Origin: JANQJA01 sp040880285
GTDB lineage: Bacteria > Pseudomonadota > Gammaproteobacteria > Pseudomonadales > Azotimanducaceae
Direction: 5' to 3'
DNA: 64,000 nucleotides
Assembly: GCA_040880285.1 (NCBI GenBank)
Contig: JBBDIT010000022.1
Coordinates: forward strand, 92,700-156,699
In this document: positions 17,385 to 26,658 of the stretch, in pieces
Position numbering within the stretch: position 1 is the first letter of the stretch
How the letters are laid out: each line of letters opens with the position of its first letter
The notes under the pieces: generated by a model
Seen by the model: the letters and a program-made list of their open reading frames with translations, nothing else
What the model was told of the DNA's origin: nothing
Database searches by the model: none
Program-made: the position numbers and the translations under genes

Positions 17385-19387
17385 GGTTCACTCGTTGCTT
17401 GTATTGGTGCGGCAGTGTCGGCTTTAAAATCAAGGAGCTCACGGCCCTCGTCCACAAGATCACCGACGCCAAAGTGTACCTCTCCTACGATACCATCGAC
17501 TGGTGCGTGTACCGTGTGTTCCATCTTCATGGCCTCGATGACCGCCAGGGGCGTCCCTTTTTCTACAGGCTCGCCCGAACTGACCAATATCGCAATGACC
17601 TTACCGGACATGGGCGCCTGGACATTACCAGCGGCTTCAGTGACCAAAGTTTCTTCGAAGGGAAGAGAGAACTCCAATACGCGATTACTGGAAATGAGCG
17701 TTACCCGGTGATGGTGGCGCGAGGCGGTAAAGCTGTGAAGAGTACCATCGCAGTCGAGGTCGAAATGGCCATCTTGTCTTAACAGCCGGCACAGACGTGT
17801 ACGGCCCGCAATCATAATACGGCAGGTCCACTCTGGCTGTGAGGCCACTGGTTGAATATTGACATCATACGACCGACCGTCAAGGACCAACGTCAATGTG
17901 CTGGTATGCGGTGCATTCAACCTGAAATTGATGGCGGAGTGCCAGGGAGAATCCAAATGCTGTTGTGCCGGCATTGACAGGAAGAGGGCGGCACCACATA
18001 GAAACGCGCCTTCAACTTCGGCATCCGGCGGACCATAAACATCGTCAAGGTGATGGTCCAGGTAGTCCGTCCCAAGCGCACCCCTCCTGAAAGGAGGGTG
18101 ATCCAGGATATGGCACAGGAAATCACGGTTTGTGCGGATCCCGGTCAGTTGAGTGGCGCCGAGAGCCGCACGTAATTTGGTCATACAAGCGTCTCGGTCC
18201 TCACCGCGCGCGATGATTTTCATCAACATGGGATCATAGTAAACGCTGGCGTAATCGCCAGCACGCACACCCGTGTCAATCCTGATATCCGGATCCAGCG
18301 GCAGGGAAAGAGATACAATCTTGCCGGCGACCGGAAGGAACTGATGCAGCGGATCCTCTGCATAGAGTCTCGCCTCCATCGCGTGACCGCGCAATGGCAC
18401 TTCATGCTGGCTTGCCGGCAACGGTTCTCCGACAGCTACTTTGAGCTGCCATGCCACCAGGTCATAGCCGGTAACCAGTTCCGTTACCGGGTGTTCGACC
18501 TGCAAGCGTGTATTCATTTCCATAAAGTAAAACTGGCCATGTTCGCCCAACAAAAATTCCACGGTGCCGGCACCAACATAATCGATTGCGCGTGCGGCGG
18601 TGACTGCAGCGGCACCCATGGCTTCCCGTAACTGCTGCGAGAGTCCTGGGGCTGGTGACTCTTCCACGATTTTCTGGTGCCGGCGTTGTAACGAACAGTC
18701 GCGCTCGTTGATGTGAATGCAATTCCCGTGATGATCGGCAAACACCTGGATTTCGATGTGGCGTGGTCCTACCAGATATTTCTCGATAATCAATCGATCG
18801 GTTCCAAACGAAGAGGTCGCCTCGCGCCTGGCCGAATCTATGGCGGCGATCAAGTCTTTTGGCTCGCGCACGATTTTCATACCCTTGCCACCACCACCTG
18901 CTTCGGGTTTGACCAAAAGTGGATAGCCGATCTGTTCCGCCTGCGCAAGGATCTCATCAGGATCGTGGGAAACCTCATTGATCCCAGGTAAGACGGGAAC
19001 CCCGGCTTCTTCCATACGCTGCCTGGCGACGCCCTTGTGTCCCATTTCATGGATCGCATCGGCTGACGGGCCAACAAAAATCAGGCCGTCACCAATGCAC
19101 GCCCTGGCAAAGTCGGCGCTTTCCGCCAGGAATCCATAACCGGGGTGTATGGCATCGGCACTGGACACTTTTGCGGCGGCCAGAATGGTCCCGGTGTTGA
19201 GGTAACTATCGCCAGGAGGCGGATCGCCAATGCAAATTGATTCATCGGCGTAAGCGACATGCAATGCCGTCTTGTCAACGGTCGAATAAACCGCAATCGT
19301 GCTGATGCCAAGGCGCCTGGCAGAATCGATGATTCGGCAAGCTATTTCACCGCGATTGGCTATCAGTAATTTATTAATCCTGCTCAT
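17381..19387 (-). CDS. liuD: Methylcrotonyl-CoA carboxylase, biotin-carrying alpha subunit
   Basis: A 668-residue subunit with a biotin carboxylase domain (about 1-450) and a C-terminal biotinyl domain. It begins KLLIANRGEIACRII. It shows the glycine-rich ATP loop KPEAGGGGKGMKIV and the catalytic MEMNTRLQVEHPVTE region. The biotinyl lysine is K621 in EAMKMEH. It carboxylates biotin using ATP and bicarbonate for the LiuB subunit. I put the start at ATG 19387; the frame runs 29 codons further into liuC. Adjacent genes identify the leucine-pathway version over acetyl- or propionyl-CoA carboxylase. Confidence 0.94.
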   Translation of the reverse strand: MSRINKLLIANRGEIACRIIDSARRLGISTIAVYSTVDKTALHVAYADESICIGDPPPGDSYLNTGTILAAAKVSSADAIHPGYGFLAESADFARACIGDGLIFVGPSADAIHEMGHKGVARQRMEEAGVPVLPGINEVSHDPDEILAQAEQIGYPLLVKPEAGGGGKGMKIVREPKDLIAAIDSARREATSSFGTDRLIIEKYLVGPRHIEIQVFADHHGNCIHINERDCSLQRRHQKIVEESPAPGLSQQLREAMGAAAVTAARAIDYVGAGTVEFLLGEHGQFYFMEMNTRLQVEHPVTELVTGYDLVAWQLKVAVGEPLPASQHEVPLRGHAMEARLYAEDPLHQFLPVAGKIVSLSLPLDPDIRIDTGVRAGDYASVYYDPMLMKIIARGEDRDACMTKLRAALGATQLTGIRTNRDFLCHILDHPPFRRGALGTDYLDHHLDDVYGPPDAEVEGAFLCGAALFLSMPAQQHLDSPWHSAINFRLNAPHTSTLTLVLDGRSYDVNIQPVASQPEWTCRIMIAGRTRLCRLLRQDGHFDLDCDGTLHSFTASRHHHRVTLISSNRVLEFSLPFEETLVTEAAGNVQAPMSGKVIAILVSSGEPVEKGTPLAVIEAMKMEHTVHAPVDGIVGEVHFGVGDLVDEGRELLDFKADTAAPIQATSEP

Positions 19388-19391
19388 ACGG

Positions 19392-20180
19392 TCAGGATTG
19401 CCAGTCCGGTTTGCGTTTCTCGAAAAATGCCGATAAACCTTCCTGGCCCTCGGCAGAGACACGGATGGCTGCAATCAATTCCTGGGTAAAACGTATCGTT
19501 TCATCATCGAGCGCATTCGGGCTCACGCGTTGGATCAATGCCTTGGTTTGCGCCAGGGCCCGGGGTCCCATCGCCAGCCAGTTGGATACGATGGCTTCTG
19601 CTCGCCTGGTCAATTCATCCTCCTTGACAACTTCTTGTACCAATCCGATCCGGGCCGCTTCATTGACGTCGAATACCTCCGCAGAAAGAAAGTATCGCCT
19701 GGCGGCACGTTGGCCTATCACGTTGATCACATAAGGACTGATGACGGCAGGCGCCAGGCCCAGCTTGACCTCACTGACGCAAAAAGTTGCCCGTTCGCTG
19801 GCGATAGTCATGTCGGAACAGCAGATGAGTCCCAATGCGCCTGCATAAGCCGCGCCCTGGACCAGGGTCAGTGTGGGTATCTTCATTGTGTTAAGGGTTG
19901 CCATCAAAGTCGCCAGGTGGCCAGCATCGGCGATGTTGTCCTCATAGTCGAGTGTAGCCATGCGCTTCATCCAGTTGAGGTCGGCACCGGCTGAGAAATG
20001 CTTGCCGTTAGATGAGAGGACCAGTGCGCGGGTTCCAGGATCATTCTGGACAATTTGAAGATGCGAAATCAGCACCCGGATCACTTCGTCGTCGAATGCA
20101 TTATGCACTTCCGGTCGATTGAGTGTGACATAGGAAACGCCACGGTCATCGATGTTGAAGTTGACGGGGTCAGAAGACAT
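19392..20180 (-). CDS. liuC: Methylglutaconyl-CoA hydratase (enoyl-CoA hydratase family)
   Basis: A 262-residue crotonase-fold enzyme. The oxyanion-hole segments are HFSAGADLNWMKRM, typical of methylglutaconyl-CoA hydratases, and QGAAYAGALGLICCSD. The catalytic glutamate region is VSEVKLGLAPAVISPYV. It hydrates 3-methylglutaconyl-CoA to HMG-CoA, between LiuB/LiuD and LiuE. ATG at 20180 follows GAGG by about six bases. It is four bases upstream of liuD and 11 bases downstream of liuB, consistent with one transcript. Confidence 0.92.
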   Translation of the reverse strand: MSSDPVNFNIDDRGVSYVTLNRPEVHNAFDDEVIRVLISHLQIVQNDPGTRALVLSSNGKHFSAGADLNWMKRMATLDYEDNIADAGHLATLMATLNTMKIPTLTLVQGAAYAGALGLICCSDMTIASERATFCVSEVKLGLAPAVISPYVINVIGQRAARRYFLSAEVFDVNEAARIGLVQEVVKEDELTRRAEAIVSNWLAMGPRALAQTKALIQRVSPNALDDETIRFTQELIAAIRVSAEGQEGLSAFFEKRKPDWQS

Positions 20181-20191
20181 CAGCTACCTCA

Positions 20192-21799
20192 TTACATCCT
20201 GAACACGCCGAACGTGGTCGGTGGAATCGGTTTATTCAAGGCCGCCGACAGCCCAAGCGCCATGGCCATCCGTGTCTCTGCGGGATCAAGGATGCCATCA
20301 TCCCAAAGTCGAGCACTTGCGTAGTACGGATGCCCCTGCTGTTCGTATTGAGAGATGACGGGCGCCCTGAATTGTTCTCGCTCATCGGCCGACCAGGGAG
20401 TACCGGCTGCGCTCAGGTTATCTTCACGTACCTGCGCCAGGACGTCAGCAGCCTGGGCACCACCCATTACCGAAACCCGGGCATTCGGCCACATCCAAAG
20501 AAAGTTGGGATCATAGGCGCGGCCACACATTCCATAGTTACCAGCACCGAAACTACCACCGATCATCAGGGAAAGTTTCGGGACCTGGGCGCAGGCAACG
20601 GCGTTGACCATCTTCGCCCCGTGTTTGGCGATACCTTCGGTTTCATATTTCTCACCCACCATGAATCCCATAATGTTCTGCAGGAATAGCAGCGGAATGT
20701 TGCGCTGGCAACACAATTCAATGAAGTGCGCGCCCTTCTGCGCAGATTCCGAGAACAGAATGCCGTTGTTGGCCAGGATACCGATCGGGATCCCGTGGAG
20801 GTGGGCAAACCCGCACACCAGGGTCGCACCGAAGTTTTGTTTGAACTCATCGAATTCCGAGGCATCAACCAGGCGTGCAATCACCTCACGCACTTCATAA
20901 GGCTTGCCTTGTTCGGTCGGCACTATGCCATATAACTCTTCGGGGTCATATTCAGGTAGTACCGGAGAAAGGAGCTGCAGCTGAGAGGGACGGGTTCGGT
21001 TCAGGTTCGCGACGATACGCCTTGCAATCTGCAGTGCATGGTCGTCGTTCTCGGCAAGATGATCGGCAACACCTGACACCCTGGTATGAATGTCTCCACC
21101 ACCCAGGGCCTCGGCCGATACCACCTCACCGGTAGCAGCTTTAACAAGGGGCGGTCCGGCGAGAAAGATCGTGCCCTGATTGCGAACGATAATACTTTCA
21201 TCCGCCATGGCTGGCACGTAGGCACCACCGGCAGTACAGGATCCCATGACGGCAGCAATCTGTGGAATGCCTTTGGCTGACATATTGGCCTGGTTAAAGA
21301 AGATGCGCCCAAAGTGAAACCGGTCAGCAAAAATTTCGTCCTGGTGGGGGAGGTTGGCGCCACCGGAATCAACGAGATAGATACAGGGCAGGTGGCACTG
21401 CTCCGCTATGGCCTGGGCGCGCAGGTGTTTTTTTACCGTGACCGGATAGTAGGTCCCGCCTTTGACCGTGGCATCGTTAGCGATGATCACGCATTCGGTG
21501 CCGGATACCCGGCCGATACCAGTAATGATACCGGCGCAGGGCGCTTCATCGTTGTACAGGTTAAACGCCGCAAACTGGGATAACTCAAGAAAGGGTGCAC
21601 CCGGATCCAGCAGCTTATTGACTCGCTCGCGCGGTAACATTTTGCCGCGCTCTATATGACGGCGCCGTGAAGCCTCGTTACCCCCTTGTTCGATGGCGGA
21701 AAATTTTTCCCGCAAATCTGCGACCAACGCGCGCATCTTGGTGTCGTTGGATTTGAATTCATTACCGTGGATATTGATCTTGGACTGGATGACGGGCAT
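20192..21799 (-). CDS. liuB: Methylcrotonyl-CoA carboxylase, carboxyltransferase beta subunit
   Basis: A 535-residue carboxyltransferase that transfers CO2 from biotin on LiuD to 3-methylcrotonyl-CoA. Crotonase-like halves are visible. The acyl-CoA side carries GSCTAGGAYVPAMADE and GTIFLAGPPLVKAATGE; the second half carries FLQNIMGFMVGEKYE and GGSFGAGNYGMCGRAYDP. The length equals known MccB proteins. It starts three bases after liuA, with an AGGAAGGAAG ribosome site inside the end of liuA. Gene order liuA-B-C-D is the classic arrangement. Confidence 0.95.
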   Translation of the reverse strand: MPVIQSKINIHGNEFKSNDTKMRALVADLREKFSAIEQGGNEASRRRHIERGKMLPRERVNKLLDPGAPFLELSQFAAFNLYNDEAPCAGIITGIGRVSGTECVIIANDATVKGGTYYPVTVKKHLRAQAIAEQCHLPCIYLVDSGGANLPHQDEIFADRFHFGRIFFNQANMSAKGIPQIAAVMGSCTAGGAYVPAMADESIIVRNQGTIFLAGPPLVKAATGEVVSAEALGGGDIHTRVSGVADHLAENDDHALQIARRIVANLNRTRPSQLQLLSPVLPEYDPEELYGIVPTEQGKPYEVREVIARLVDASEFDEFKQNFGATLVCGFAHLHGIPIGILANNGILFSESAQKGAHFIELCCQRNIPLLFLQNIMGFMVGEKYETEGIAKHGAKMVNAVACAQVPKLSLMIGGSFGAGNYGMCGRAYDPNFLWMWPNARVSVMGGAQAADVLAQVREDNLSAAGTPWSADEREQFRAPVISQYEQQGHPYYASARLWDDGILDPAETRMAMALGLSAALNKPIPPTTFGVFRM

Positions 21800-21802
21800 A
21801 GG

Positions 21803-22972
21803 TCAGCTTCCTTCCTGGAATAGTTCACGCCCAATCAACATACGACGGATTTCTGATGTACCGGCACCGATTTCATAAAGCTTGGCATCCCTTAACAAAC
21901 GGCCGGTTGGATAATCATTGATGTAGCCATTGCCTCCCAGCAACTGGATCGCATCCAGCGCTACCCGGGTCGCACTCTCGGAACAAAAAAGGATCACGGC
22001 AGCCGCATCTTTACGAGTCGTTTCTCCCCGGTCACAAGCGGAGGCGACAGCATAGAGATAGGACCGGCACGCATTCAGCCTTGCATACATGTCGGCTACC
22101 TTACCCTGGACCAACTGGAATTCACCGATGGCCTGGCCGAACTGCTTGCGCTCATGGATATAGGGTGTGACCACATCCATTGCGGCTTGCATGATACCTA
22201 CAGGGCCCGCCGCAAGCACGACACGTTCAAAGTCGAGACCACTCATCAACACCTTAACGCCTTCACCGGGCCGTCCGAGCACATTGGTTCTGGGCACCCG
22301 GCAATTCTCAAAGACTAATTCGCAAGTATTGGAACCGCGCATACCCAATTTATCGAGTTTGGGTGAGCGACTAAAGCCAGGCAAGTCCCGCTCGACTATA
22401 AAGGCCGTGATACCCCGCGCGCCGGCATCCGGTTCAGTACGGGCATAGATGACATAGGTATTCGCGTCGGGGCCATTGGTAATCCACATTTTGGTACCAC
22501 TCAATACATAGTCATCACCGTCCTCGGTCGCTTTGAGTGACAGGGAGACAACGTCCGAGCCGGCATTGTGTTCGCTCATGGCGAGCGCGCCGATATGTTC
22601 TCCAGAGATCAGTGCGGGCAGGTAGCGGCGTCTTTGTTCGTCTGTGCCGTTGCGGAATATCTGGTTCACACACAGATTGGAATGTGCCCCGTAGCTTAGC
22701 GCCACGGAAGCCGATGCACGGCTGATCTCTTCCATGGTAATTGCATGTGCAAGATAACCGAGGCCGGCGCCGCCAAACTCTTCTGATACGGTCACGCCGA
22801 GAATACCCAGAGCACCCATTTTCTGCCACAGGTCGGCTGGAAACTCGTTACTTGAATCGATTTCAGATGCCCTTGGCGAAATCTCAGCTGCTGCAAAGCG
22901 ATTGACCTGCTCACGTAACAGATTGATGGTTTCGTCGTGGCCGAAGTCGAGGCTGCTATAGCTGGCTTGCAT
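21803..22972 (-). CDS. liuA: Isovaleryl-CoA dehydrogenase
   Basis: A 389-residue acyl-CoA dehydrogenase. Features are VSEEFGGAGLGYLAHAI, SYGAHSNLCVNQIFRNG, FAD-binding AMSEHNAGSDVVSL and KMWITNGPDA, and the C-terminal GGNGYINDYPTGRLLRDAK with EIGAGTSEIRRMLIGREL. The match to isovaleryl-CoA dehydrogenases is strong, and liuBCD follow directly. It oxidises isovaleryl-CoA to 3-methylcrotonyl-CoA and passes electrons to ETF (etfBA at 11.6-13.3 kb). It starts 11 bases after pyrB, which suggests transcription through pyrB or a promoter inside pyrB. Confidence 0.94.
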   Translation of the reverse strand: MQASYSSLDFGHDETINLLREQVNRFAAAEISPRASEIDSSNEFPADLWQKMGALGILGVTVSEEFGGAGLGYLAHAITMEEISRASASVALSYGAHSNLCVNQIFRNGTDEQRRRYLPALISGEHIGALAMSEHNAGSDVVSLSLKATEDGDDYVLSGTKMWITNGPDANTYVIYARTEPDAGARGITAFIVERDLPGFSRSPKLDKLGMRGSNTCELVFENCRVPRTNVLGRPGEGVKVLMSGLDFERVVLAAGPVGIMQAAMDVVTPYIHERKQFGQAIGEFQLVQGKVADMYARLNACRSYLYAVASACDRGETTRKDAAAVILFCSESATRVALDAIQLLGGNGYINDYPTGRLLRDAKLYEIGAGTSEIRRMLIGRELFQEGS

Positions 22973-22983
22973 AGGATTGCCTT

Positions 22984-23997
22984 CTAGAAACGTTTGGCAG
23001 TATACCAGCTTACATCTTTGGCATATTGATCAACCAGCGGAACCACGTCCAGGATCATTGCAAACAGTGCCATACGGATCAGTACACCGTTATCGGTTTG
23101 GCGAAAGATCGCAAGATTGGGGTTTTCATTCAGGTCATTGTCCAGTTCATTGGCATTGCCCCTCGAATCCCTCGGCATGGGATGCATGATAACGGTGTTA
23201 GGCTCACAGAATTTGGTATAGATCGACTGATTCAGCCGAAACAGTCCTTTGTATCTATCTGCTTCTGCCGGACTCGGGAAGCGTTCCTCTTGCGTCCTTG
23301 TGACGTAAAGGATATCCGCCTTCGTGATACCCGATACGAGTTCACCTGACTCAATCACTTCATGACCAGCGGATCTCATCACCTCGATATATTGTTGTGG
23401 CAACCGTAACTCTGGCGGTGACACCAGGGTGAAGTGAACCTTGTCATAAAGACTCAAGAGTCGACACAGGGAATGCACGGCGCGACCATAGCGGAGGTCG
23501 CCGACCAGTGCGATACGCAACTTCTCCATATCCTTTCCCTGTCCCTCCATCTCTTTTTTGATGGTGTAAAGATCCAGCAGGGCCTGGCTCGGATGCTCGT
23601 TAGCGCCATCCCCGCCGTTGATGACCGGTACCCGGCTTGAATGAGAGAATTCTTCCACCGAGCCTTCTTTCTCGTGTCGCATCACGATGATGTCACTGTA
23701 ACCTGACAGTACTCGCGCCGTATCATAGAAGGATTCGCCTTTCGCGAGCGCAGAGGTTTTAACTTCCGTTGTCTCCCTGACTTCACCGCCGAGCAGGTTG
23801 AACGCGCATCCGAAACTAACCCGTGTTCGTGTACTGGGCTCAAAAAACATATTGCCGAGGATTGCACCTTCCAGAACCCTGGTGGTTCGTTTTCGGTGGG
23901 CATAGGGTTCCATTTTGTCAGCAACCCGGAAAACGTCTTCGACTGCGCTTCGGTCGAACTGGGAGACTGACAGGATGTGACTGCCGACAAAGTTCAT
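22984..23997 (-). CDS. pyrB: Aspartate carbamoyltransferase catalytic chain
   Basis: A 337-residue ATCase, which condenses carbamoyl phosphate and aspartate in pyrimidine synthesis. The carbamoyl-phosphate loop is FFEPSTRTRVSF, and HPSQALLDLYTI and HPMPRDSRGNANELDNDLN are the other active-site signatures. ATG at 23997 follows GAGG. No pyrI or pyrC is near. It lies between a LysR-type regulator and liuA on the same strand, unusual company for a housekeeping gene. No pyrimidine attenuator was recognised in the 31 bases upstream. Confidence 0.94.
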   Translation of the reverse strand: MNFVGSHILSVSQFDRSAVEDVFRVADKMEPYAHRKRTTRVLEGAILGNMFFEPSTRTRVSFGCAFNLLGGEVRETTEVKTSALAKGESFYDTARVLSGYSDIIVMRHEKEGSVEEFSHSSRVPVINGGDGANEHPSQALLDLYTIKKEMEGQGKDMEKLRIALVGDLRYGRAVHSLCRLLSLYDKVHFTLVSPPELRLPQQYIEVMRSAGHEVIESGELVSGITKADILYVTRTQEERFPSPAEADRYKGLFRLNQSIYTKFCEPNTVIMHPMPRDSRGNANELDNDLNENPNLAIFRQTDNGVLIRMALFAMILDVVPLVDQYAKDVSWYTAKRF

Positions 23998-24028
23998 GCT
24001 TACCTCGTATTATTACTTTTGTTAACCG

Positions 24029-24943
24029 CTAGCGCCTGGGAATCCTGGCCGGTAACTCGAGGACCATCTCCCTGATCCAGCGATTAGCCTGGTCACGGTC
24101 CGTACTCTCGTGCCAATACAGATGCGTTTCCAGATTGGGGACACTGAATGGCAGCTCAAGGTACCGCACAGGATATTGTGATATCAGGAAGTCCGCAAAG
24201 ATGCGTGGTATCGTCAACGCAAGTTCGGTGCGCGATACCAGTTCCGGTGTTGCCAGGTAGTGTTGGGTGCGAAGAGCTATACGCCTGCGTTTACCCATCT
24301 TGCCGAGCGCCAGGTCGACATGGCCAAGTCCACCACGGCGACTTGAAATGTGGATGTGACCCAGGTCCAGGTACTTTTCGGTGGTGAGCTTATCTTTTAT
24401 TTTTGGATGGTCGTTCCGGACGACGCAGACATGCGGATGTGAAAAGAGTGGTGACTGGCGGATCTGTGGATCCGGCGTCAGCGGGATATCTACCGCCAGG
24501 TCCAGGTTGCCGGATGCGAGTTCTATATTGAGATCCCGGCGCCTGACGTGATAACAATCGATGGAGATGTTGGGTGCCTCACGTTTGATACGACCGAACA
24601 GGTAGGGCAGTACGATGGATTGCGAAAGATCAGTCATGCTGATCCGAAATCGTTTGTCAGACGCGATCGGATTGAATGTTTCACTTTCCTGCACGCTGGA
24701 TCGAATCAGTCCCAGTGCCTGGCGCACGGATCCGACAATATTCTGGGCGACCGGAGTCGGCACCATCCCCTCGGCGGTACGCACGAACAGTGGGTCATCG
24801 AATAAATTACGCAGGCGTGACAGGGAGTTTGAGACAGCCGGCTGGGTGATGCCGATAATCTCGCCTGCCCGGGTGAGATTACCTTCGGTATAGATGGCGT
24901 CGAACACCACAAAGAGATTGAGGTCAATATCGCTAAGCTTCAT
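24029..24943 (-). CDS. LysR-family transcriptional regulator
   Basis: A 304-residue LTTR. The N-terminal winged helix-turn-helix is clear (DLNLFVVFDAIYTEGNLTRA, ITQPAVSNSLSRLRNLFDD), followed by the periplasmic-binding-like effector domain. The N-terminal signature is that of the NodD/NahR-type branch. It heads the minus-strand train (pyrB, liu genes), so it may regulate leucine or acyl-CoA catabolism; the usual liu regulator LiuR is a MerR protein and is not seen here. A palindromic T-N11-A site about 60 bases upstream (25002-25016) is a good autoregulatory box. The ligand is unknown. Confidence 0.9.
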   Translation of the reverse strand: MKLSDIDLNLFVVFDAIYTEGNLTRAGEIIGITQPAVSNSLSRLRNLFDDPLFVRTAEGMVPTPVAQNIVGSVRQALGLIRSSVQESETFNPIASDKRFRISMTDLSQSIVLPYLFGRIKREAPNISIDCYHVRRRDLNIELASGNLDLAVDIPLTPDPQIRQSPLFSHPHVCVVRNDHPKIKDKLTTEKYLDLGHIHISSRRGGLGHVDLALGKMGKRRRIALRTQHYLATPELVSRTELALTIPRIFADFLISQYPVRYLELPFSVPNLETHLYWHESTDRDQANRWIREMVLELPARIPRR

Positions 24944-25001
24944 ACATCAATATCTTGGCCGGTTGAGCTATCATCTCGCTGAATTGATAATCTCGAATGT
25001 G

Positions 25002-25016
25002 ATAAGTGCCGCTTAT
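25002..25016. promoter_or_regulatory. LysR-type palindromic box (T-N11-A)
   Basis: ATAAG-TGCCG-CTTAT forms a perfect inverted repeat with five-base arms and contains TAAGTGCCGCTTA, the T-N11-A pattern of LysR-family operators. It lies 59 bases upstream of the lysR start, in the 229-base divergent region shared with gspE. Confidence 0.5.
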
Positions 25017-25172
25017 AGTAAGACGAAGGGACGGCTTTGAGAAGATCATTGGTGACCAGAAACTGCAATTCAGTTGGCCGGATGACCGTGTAGAATGAAC
25101 CCTGACCGGTCTTCTGATTGGCTTCGGCCAGATAGAAATATAAATAAAACAAAAGATTAGAGCATTAAGTTA

Positions 25173-26657
25173 ATGAGTATTATCACAAGCGATCGATTAC
25201 CATTCAGCTTTGCCAAGCGCCATGGCGTCCTGCTGGCTGGCGCAGATGAACGCGGTACCCGCCGGGCATTTCACAAACCGGGACTCGACCTTGGCGCCCT
25301 GGCCGAGGTGAGGCGGGTAGCTGGCGGGCCGATTGAATTTGTTGAAGTGGATACACCGACCTTTGACCAGCATTTGTCAACCGCGTACCAGACTGATTCA
25401 GGGGACGCCATGCAGATGATTGAAGGTTTGGGTGATGACATGGACTTGAGTAGTCTGGCTGAAATGATCCCGGAGACTGGAGACCTGCTGGACCAGGATG
25501 ATGATGCACCCATTATCCGGTTGATTAATAGTTTGCTTACCGAGGCGATCAAGGTTGGCGCATCGGATATCCATATAGAAACCTATGAGACTCGACTATT
25601 GGTCAGGTTCCGTGTCGACGGAGTCTTGCGTGAAATCGTCAGTCCACGACGCGCACTTGCGCCGCTTCTGGTATCGCGCATCAAGGTGATGGCGCGTCTG
25701 GATATCGCCGAGAAACGCCTGCCACAAGACGGTCGGATCTCCGTTCGGGTCGCAGGAAAGGAGGTGGATGTCAGGGTCTCGACGATTCCGGCCAGTAACG
25801 GTGAGCGGGTCGTGATGCGACTGCTGGACAAACAAGAGGGCCGGAGGGACCTGGCGCAATTGGGAATGAGCCACGGCGACCTCATGTCCATGCAGGCAAT
25901 CCTGAAAAAGCCCCATGGCATCATTCTGGTCACCGGGCCAACCGGCTCAGGAAAATCTACCACCCTGTACGCTTGCCTCGGCCGATTAAATGATAAATCG
26001 CGGAATATACTGACGGTGGAGGATCCCATCGAGTATGACGTCGAAGGGGTGGGCCAGACCCAGGTCAATATCAAGGCGGAGATGACCTTTGCCAAGGGCC
26101 TGCGCGCAATTTTGCGCCAGGATCCTGATGTGGTGATGGTGGGCGAGATCCGTGACTATGAAACCGCAGATATTTCAGTACAGGCCAGCCTGACGGGACA
26201 CCTGGTGCTGTCCACCATTCATACCAATACGGCGATCGGCGCACTGACCCGGCTTTCGAACATGGGGGTCCAGCCATACCTCTTGAGTAACAGTATCGTG
26301 GGTCTCGTGGCCCAGCGGTTGGTGCGACTGCTGTGCACTGATTGCCGCGAAGAACATGTGGCTGATGAGTACGAGTGCCAATTCCTGCGTGCTGATCTGG
26401 CCGCCGCGCCGGTCATCTATCGCGCCACCGGTTGTGACAGTTGCGCGGGCGAGGGTTACCGGGGTCGCCTTGGTATCTATGAGGTCATTACGGTTGACGA
26501 TGAGTTGCGCCGGCTGATTCATAGCGGCGCATCGGACCTTGACATGGAGCAACATGCGCGCAAGTGTGGCCCCGGGATTCGCGAGGATGGTCGAGCCAAG
26601 GTGCTTGCCGGGCTCACGACCATCGATGAAGTCCTTCGTGTCACTATGGACGACTGA
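25173..26657 (+). CDS. gspE: Type II secretion ATPase GspE
   Basis: A 494-residue cytoplasmic secretion ATPase that powers pseudopilus assembly. The Walker A motif is GPTGSGKSTTLYA (about 255-267). The Asp box and Walker B are RQDPDVVMVGEIRDYET and the His box is GHLVLSTIHTN. The zinc-binding tetracysteine domain is present (CTDC and CDSC), as in GspE rather than PilB. An SDIHIE segment near residue 130 is also typical. It opens the co-directional gspE-M operon. The divergent region upstream holds the LysR gene; I found no convincing -35/-10 pair, and the ribosome site is weak. Confidence 0.95.
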   Translation: MSIITSDRLPFSFAKRHGVLLAGADERGTRRAFHKPGLDLGALAEVRRVAGGPIEFVEVDTPTFDQHLSTAYQTDSGDAMQMIEGLGDDMDLSSLAEMIPETGDLLDQDDDAPIIRLINSLLTEAIKVGASDIHIETYETRLLVRFRVDGVLREIVSPRRALAPLLVSRIKVMARLDIAEKRLPQDGRISVRVAGKEVDVRVSTIPASNGERVVMRLLDKQEGRRDLAQLGMSHGDLMSMQAILKKPHGIILVTGPTGSGKSTTLYACLGRLNDKSRNILTVEDPIEYDVEGVGQTQVNIKAEMTFAKGLRAILRQDPDVVMVGEIRDYETADISVQASLTGHLVLSTIHTNTAIGALTRLSNMGVQPYLLSNSIVGLVAQRLVRLLCTDCREEHVADEYECQFLRADLAAAPVIYRATGCDSCAGEGYRGRLGIYEVITVDDELRRLIHSGASDLDMEQHARKCGPGIREDGRAKVLAGLTTIDEVLRVTMDD

Positions 26658-26658
26658 A

